Below are positions 6,191 to 7,467 of a stretch of 7,467 bases of DNA, one piece after another. Within the stretch, counting starts at the first letter, position 1. Each line of letters opens with the position of its first letter. This stretch comes from an uncultured Oscillospiraceae bacterium (lineage in GTDB: Bacteria > Bacillota > Clostridia > Oscillospirales > Acutalibacteraceae): assembly GCA_905200265.1 (NCBI GenBank), contig CAJKJS010000064.1:1-7467 (forward strand). The letters run 5' to 3'. A program made the translations under genes and the position numbers. Under the pieces are notes generated by a model. It worked only from the letters and a program-made list of their open reading frames with translations, did no database searches and had not been told where the DNA came from.

Positions 6191-7138
6191 TTAGTCGATG
6201 CCTTTGAACGTCTTTTTCATGTACGCCTGTTTTTTCTCCTGTACCAGTTTGACCTTTTCCGGATCGGAGAAAAATCCCCCCTGCGTCTGGGCAATTTCTT
6301 CCAGATGTTTAGCGCGCCCGGCTACCGTGGTGCGGTCCTTCAAAAGGCCGTCTTCCTGAATGACAAATTTCCACTTGCCGTCTCCGGTCTGTTCCAGCGT
6401 ACCGCCAGCGCCACAGACCTGACATTCCACCGGGTAATGCAGGCCGTCCCACTGCTTTTCGCCCAGCACCAGCGCATTGCTGTGGCAGTTTGGGCACCAA
6501 CCCATATCTTCTTCTCCCAGCCAACCACGTTCTTCGGCGGGCGTCGCTACGGCTTTCATAATGTTTTCGCCCATTTTCCGGGCCCGGGCCATCAGGTCAT
6601 TATCCAGCAAGCACTGGCCGGGCGCCGGCACCCGGGTAGCCAAAAGCATATCGACTACTTTCATATCGGTGGTGAACATGGTGGCTTGCAGCGCTTCCAA
6701 AGACATGGACTGCCACGAACGGGTCGACCCGCCCACAGCGATCAACCCGGCCACCCGGTCGCGGTGCTCAATGGCGCCGATCGTCTCCAGAAAAGCCGTT
6801 TCATAGCTCAGGCTGCGGTGGGCAAACGTCAAATACGCGGAAGCCGGCATCAAATCATAGGTGGGCACCGAAAAGATGACCGCATCCTGATTCAGCATTA
6901 CGTCCATAATCTTCTTTTTGTCGTCCTTTTTATCCAGAACACAGCCCGCATACTTGCCCATGGACATAGCCTTGGTGCAAGAGGTGCAACCCGTACAATC
7001 CTGAATGTGAAAATCACGCAAATTGATCATCGTTACATCGGCGCCCGCTTCTTCGCAAACCGTCAGCGCCTCTTTGAGCAGAATTTCGCTGTTGCCGTTT
7101 TTCCGTCCGGCTGTAATCCCCATTACCTTAAAAGCCAT
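6191..7138 (-). CDS. Flavodoxin-fold NAD(P)H-dependent FMN reductase with Cys motif and zinc-ribbon-like C-terminus
   Basis: A 315-residue protein, first gene of the operon. Residues 1 to about 195 form the flavodoxin-like NADPH-dependent FMN reductase fold: the phosphate loop GITAGRKNGNSEIL (7-20), SVPTYDL (90-96) and GGSTRS near 136-141. Cys48, 51, 54 and 66 (C-x2-C-x2-C-x11-C) recall the compact motif of archaeal and clostridial iron-sulfur flavoproteins, so a [4Fe-4S] cluster may be bound; the last spacing is longer than usual. Plain family members end near 190-220 residues. Here the tail adds CPNC (215-218) and CQVC (239-242), a likely zinc ribbon or rubredoxin-like site, then a charged helical end. 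It may supply reduced FMN or electrons, or reduce the pathway substrate itself; the sequence does not settle which. The ATG at 7138 is preferred over 7147 because the AGGGGG tract touches the latter directly but lies 9 nt before the former. Confidence 0.83.
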   Translation of the reverse strand: MAFKVMGITAGRKNGNSEILLKEALTVCEEAGADVTMINLRDFHIQDCTGCTSCTKAMSMGKYAGCVLDKKDDKKKIMDVMLNQDAVIFSVPTYDLMPASAYLTFAHRSLSYETAFLETIGAIEHRDRVAGLIAVGGSTRSWQSMSLEALQATMFTTDMKVVDMLLATRVPAPGQCLLDNDLMARARKMGENIMKAVATPAEERGWLGEEDMGWCPNCHSNALVLGEKQWDGLHYPVECQVCGAGGTLEQTGDGKWKFVIQEDGLLKDRTTVAGRAKHLEEIAQTQGGFFSDPEKVKLVQEKKQAYMKKTFKGID

Positions 7139-7147
7139 GTGTAACAT

Positions 7148-7153
7148 CCCCCT
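7148..7153 (-). promoter_or_regulatory. Ribosome binding site of the flavin reductase gene
   Basis: AGGGGG on the minus strand, 9 nt before the ATG at 7138 and immediately abutting an in-frame ATG at 7147. The spacing makes 7138 the likely start, giving MAFKVMG as the N-terminus. Confidence 0.65.
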
Positions 7154-7154
7154 A

Positions 7155-7173
7155 AAAAGTTCTCAGAAATTTT
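7155..7173. promoter_or_regulatory. 19-bp imperfect palindrome at the operon transcription start (candidate operator)
   Basis: The plus-strand arms AAAAGTTCT (7155-7163) and AGAAATTTT (7165-7173) around a central C match as an inverted repeat at 8 of 9 positions. The site starts just downstream of the candidate -10 of the minus-strand promoter and covers its predicted +1. A repressor bound here would block the operon. The neighbouring TetR protein is the obvious candidate ligand, which is inference. Confidence 0.4.
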
Positions 7174-7174
7174 G

Positions 7175-7201
7175 ATTGTAGCCTTGTGGTGCCCTTGTCA
7201 A
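7175..7201 (-). promoter_or_regulatory. Candidate operon promoter (minus strand)
   Basis: A perfect TTGACA (-35, 7201-7196) and TACAAT (-10, 7180-7175) separated by 15 nt. The boxes are good but the spacer is shorter than the usual 17, typical of a promoter that is weak or needs help. The predicted start near 7168 gives a leader of about 30 nt before the ATG at 7138. Confidence 0.5.
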
Positions 7202-7214
7202 AATATGCTATAAT
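7184..7214 (+). promoter_or_regulatory. Candidate TetR-gene promoter (plus strand)
   Basis: An extended -10, TGCTATAAT (TATAAT at 7209-7214 with TGC before it), has a weak TTGTGG at 7184-7189 with 19 nt between. The extended -10 may compensate for the poor -35. Transcription would begin near 7221, leaving a leader of about 139 nt before the TetR ATG. It overlaps the divergent operon promoter. Confidence 0.45.
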
Positions 7215-7219
7215 ATAGC
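7207..7219. promoter_or_regulatory. 13-bp palindrome over the plus-strand -10 box
   Basis: GCTATA (7207-7212) and TATAGC (7214-7219) form a perfect inverted repeat around one base and cover the -10 of the plus-strand promoter. A longer imperfect arrangement pairs TGCTATA (7206-7212) with TATTGCA (7224-7230), 6 of 7 matching. It could be an autoregulatory operator, but AT-rich promoter DNA yields such repeats by chance. Confidence 0.3.
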
Positions 7220-7264
7220 TATCTATTGCACCGTTTGCTATTATTTTAACAACCTCTTTTTAGG

Positions 7265-7345
7265 ATGACTACCACCAAGTTTTCCGCATTTGATGCTTAT
7301 CCAACAAAGCCCCTTCAACTGTTGGATATTCGAAAAAATTTGTAA
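7265..7345 (+). other. Possible 26-codon leader ORF upstream of the TetR gene
   Basis: An ATG at 7265 opens 26 codons ending with TAA at 7343-7345, which overlaps the AAAGG ribosome binding site of the TetR gene. The peptide (begins MTTTKFSAFD, ends DIRKNL) resembles nothing I recognise. The only purine tract, AGG, directly abuts the ATG, so translation is doubtful. It is in a different frame from the TetR gene. Confidence 0.15.
7298..7328. repeat. Perfect 9-bp inverted repeat with 13-nt spacer upstream of the TetR gene
   Basis: TATCCAACA (7298-7306) and TGTTGGATA (7320-7328) match perfectly. Half-site centres are 22 bp apart, about two helical turns, which suits a dimeric DNA-binding protein on one face. 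If transcribed, it would fold as a 9-bp stem with a 13-nt loop in the TetR mRNA leader, ending 15 nt before the AAAGG. It lacks a following U-run, so it is not an intrinsic terminator. Confidence 0.55.
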
Positions 7346-7348
7346 AGG
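7344..7348 (+). promoter_or_regulatory. Ribosome binding site of the TetR-family gene
   Basis: AAAGG lies 11 nt before the ATG at 7360. It is short and slightly distant, so translation of the regulator is probably modest. Confidence 0.4.
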
Positions 7349-7359
7349 TTGACCGAACC

Positions 7360-7467
7360 ATGCCTCAAACAGATTTACGGGTTATTAAAACCCTCAGGCA
7401 AATTGATAACGCCCTGCTAACCCTTCTTTCAGACATGCCGTTTGAAAAAATCACCGTGGACCTACTA
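7360..7467 (+). CDS. TetR/AcrR-family transcriptional regulator, N-terminal fragment
   Basis: Only the first 36 codons are present; the gene leaves the window on the right. Residues 8-36 match the start of the TetR/AcrR DNA-binding domain: a first helix (KTLRQIDNALLTLLSD) followed by MPFEKITVDLL, the common F-x-K-I-T-V lead into the second helix. TetR proteins bind palindromic operators as dimers and release on binding a small ligand. The ligand-binding domain lies outside the window, so the effector is unknown. The gene is divergent from the operon across a 221-bp region with several inverted repeats, the usual layout for a local repressor that also controls itself. The ATG at 7360 is the only reasonable start seen, with AAAGG 11 nt upstream. 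Confidence 0.75.
   Translation, partial: MPQTDLRVIKTLRQIDNALLTLLSDMPFEKITVDLL

Noticed and set aside
6128..7144. A 338-codon plus-strand open frame antisense to the flavin reductase gene
   Set aside because: It is long, but its translation is rich in His, Arg and Phe as expected of antisense shadows in GC-rich genes, and the opposite strand has clear flavodoxin-fold and cysteine motifs.
7195..7214. TTGTCA with TATAAT as a plus-strand promoter pair
   Set aside because: Only 8 nt separate the boxes, far too short for sigma-70-type recognition; TTGTCA is better read as the reverse of the operon's TTGACA.
7298..7345. Intrinsic terminator upstream of the TetR gene
   Set aside because: The 9-bp stem is not GC-rich, the loop is long and no T-run follows it on either strand at the right distance.

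Overview
The window holds a compact five-gene operon on the minus strand, reading from about 7138 leftwards past position 1. A divergent TetR-family regulator gene begins at 7360 on the plus strand. Coding DNA is moderately GC-rich, while the 221-bp divergent intergenic region is AT-rich. The many Fe-S clusters, flavodoxin-type flavoprotein and soluble NAD(P)H-linked reductase modules point to an anaerobic bacterium, most likely a Firmicute (clostridial or Negativicute type). That placement is an inference from gene content; nothing in the sequence names a species.

Layout from upstream to downstream on the minus strand: (1) 7138-6191, a flavodoxin-fold FMN reductase with an N-terminal cysteine motif and a C-terminal zinc-ribbon-like domain; (2) 6169-4046, a fusion of a NuoG-type Fe-S domain with a GltD/NfnB-type FAD and NAD(P)H domain; (3) 4049-1308, a three-part fusion of a trimmed NuoF-like domain, a 2x[4Fe-4S] ferredoxin domain and a fumarate-reductase-type flavoprotein; (4) 1291-785, a small DUF1097-type membrane protein; (5) 766-1, the first 255 residues of a 2,4-diacetylphloroglucinol (DAPG)/phloretin hydrolase family enzyme, cut by the window edge. 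Gaps are 21, -4, 16 and 18 nt, and each gene has a visible Shine-Dalgarno sequence, so this reads as one transcript.

Proposed working (inference): NAD(P)H is oxidised at the GltD-type domain of gene 2. Electrons pass through Fe-S clusters of genes 2 and 3 to the flavin at the C-terminus of gene 3, which reduces an unknown organic substrate in the cytoplasm. The hydrolase of gene 5 then cleaves a C-C bond next to an aromatic ring, as phloretin hydrolase does in flavonoid degradation. The membrane protein may move substrate or product, and the TetR protein would sense the compound. The most unusual points are the loss of NADH/FMN motifs from the NuoF-like part, a complete internal ribosome-binding site and ATG exactly where the flavoprotein domain begins, and absence of the fumarate-reductase active-site residues.

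The intergenic region 7139-7359 carries overlapping divergent promoter candidates and three inverted repeats that could be regulator sites. No RNA genes, mobile elements, CRISPR arrays or terminators were seen, and no stretch above 300 bases lacks a gene.
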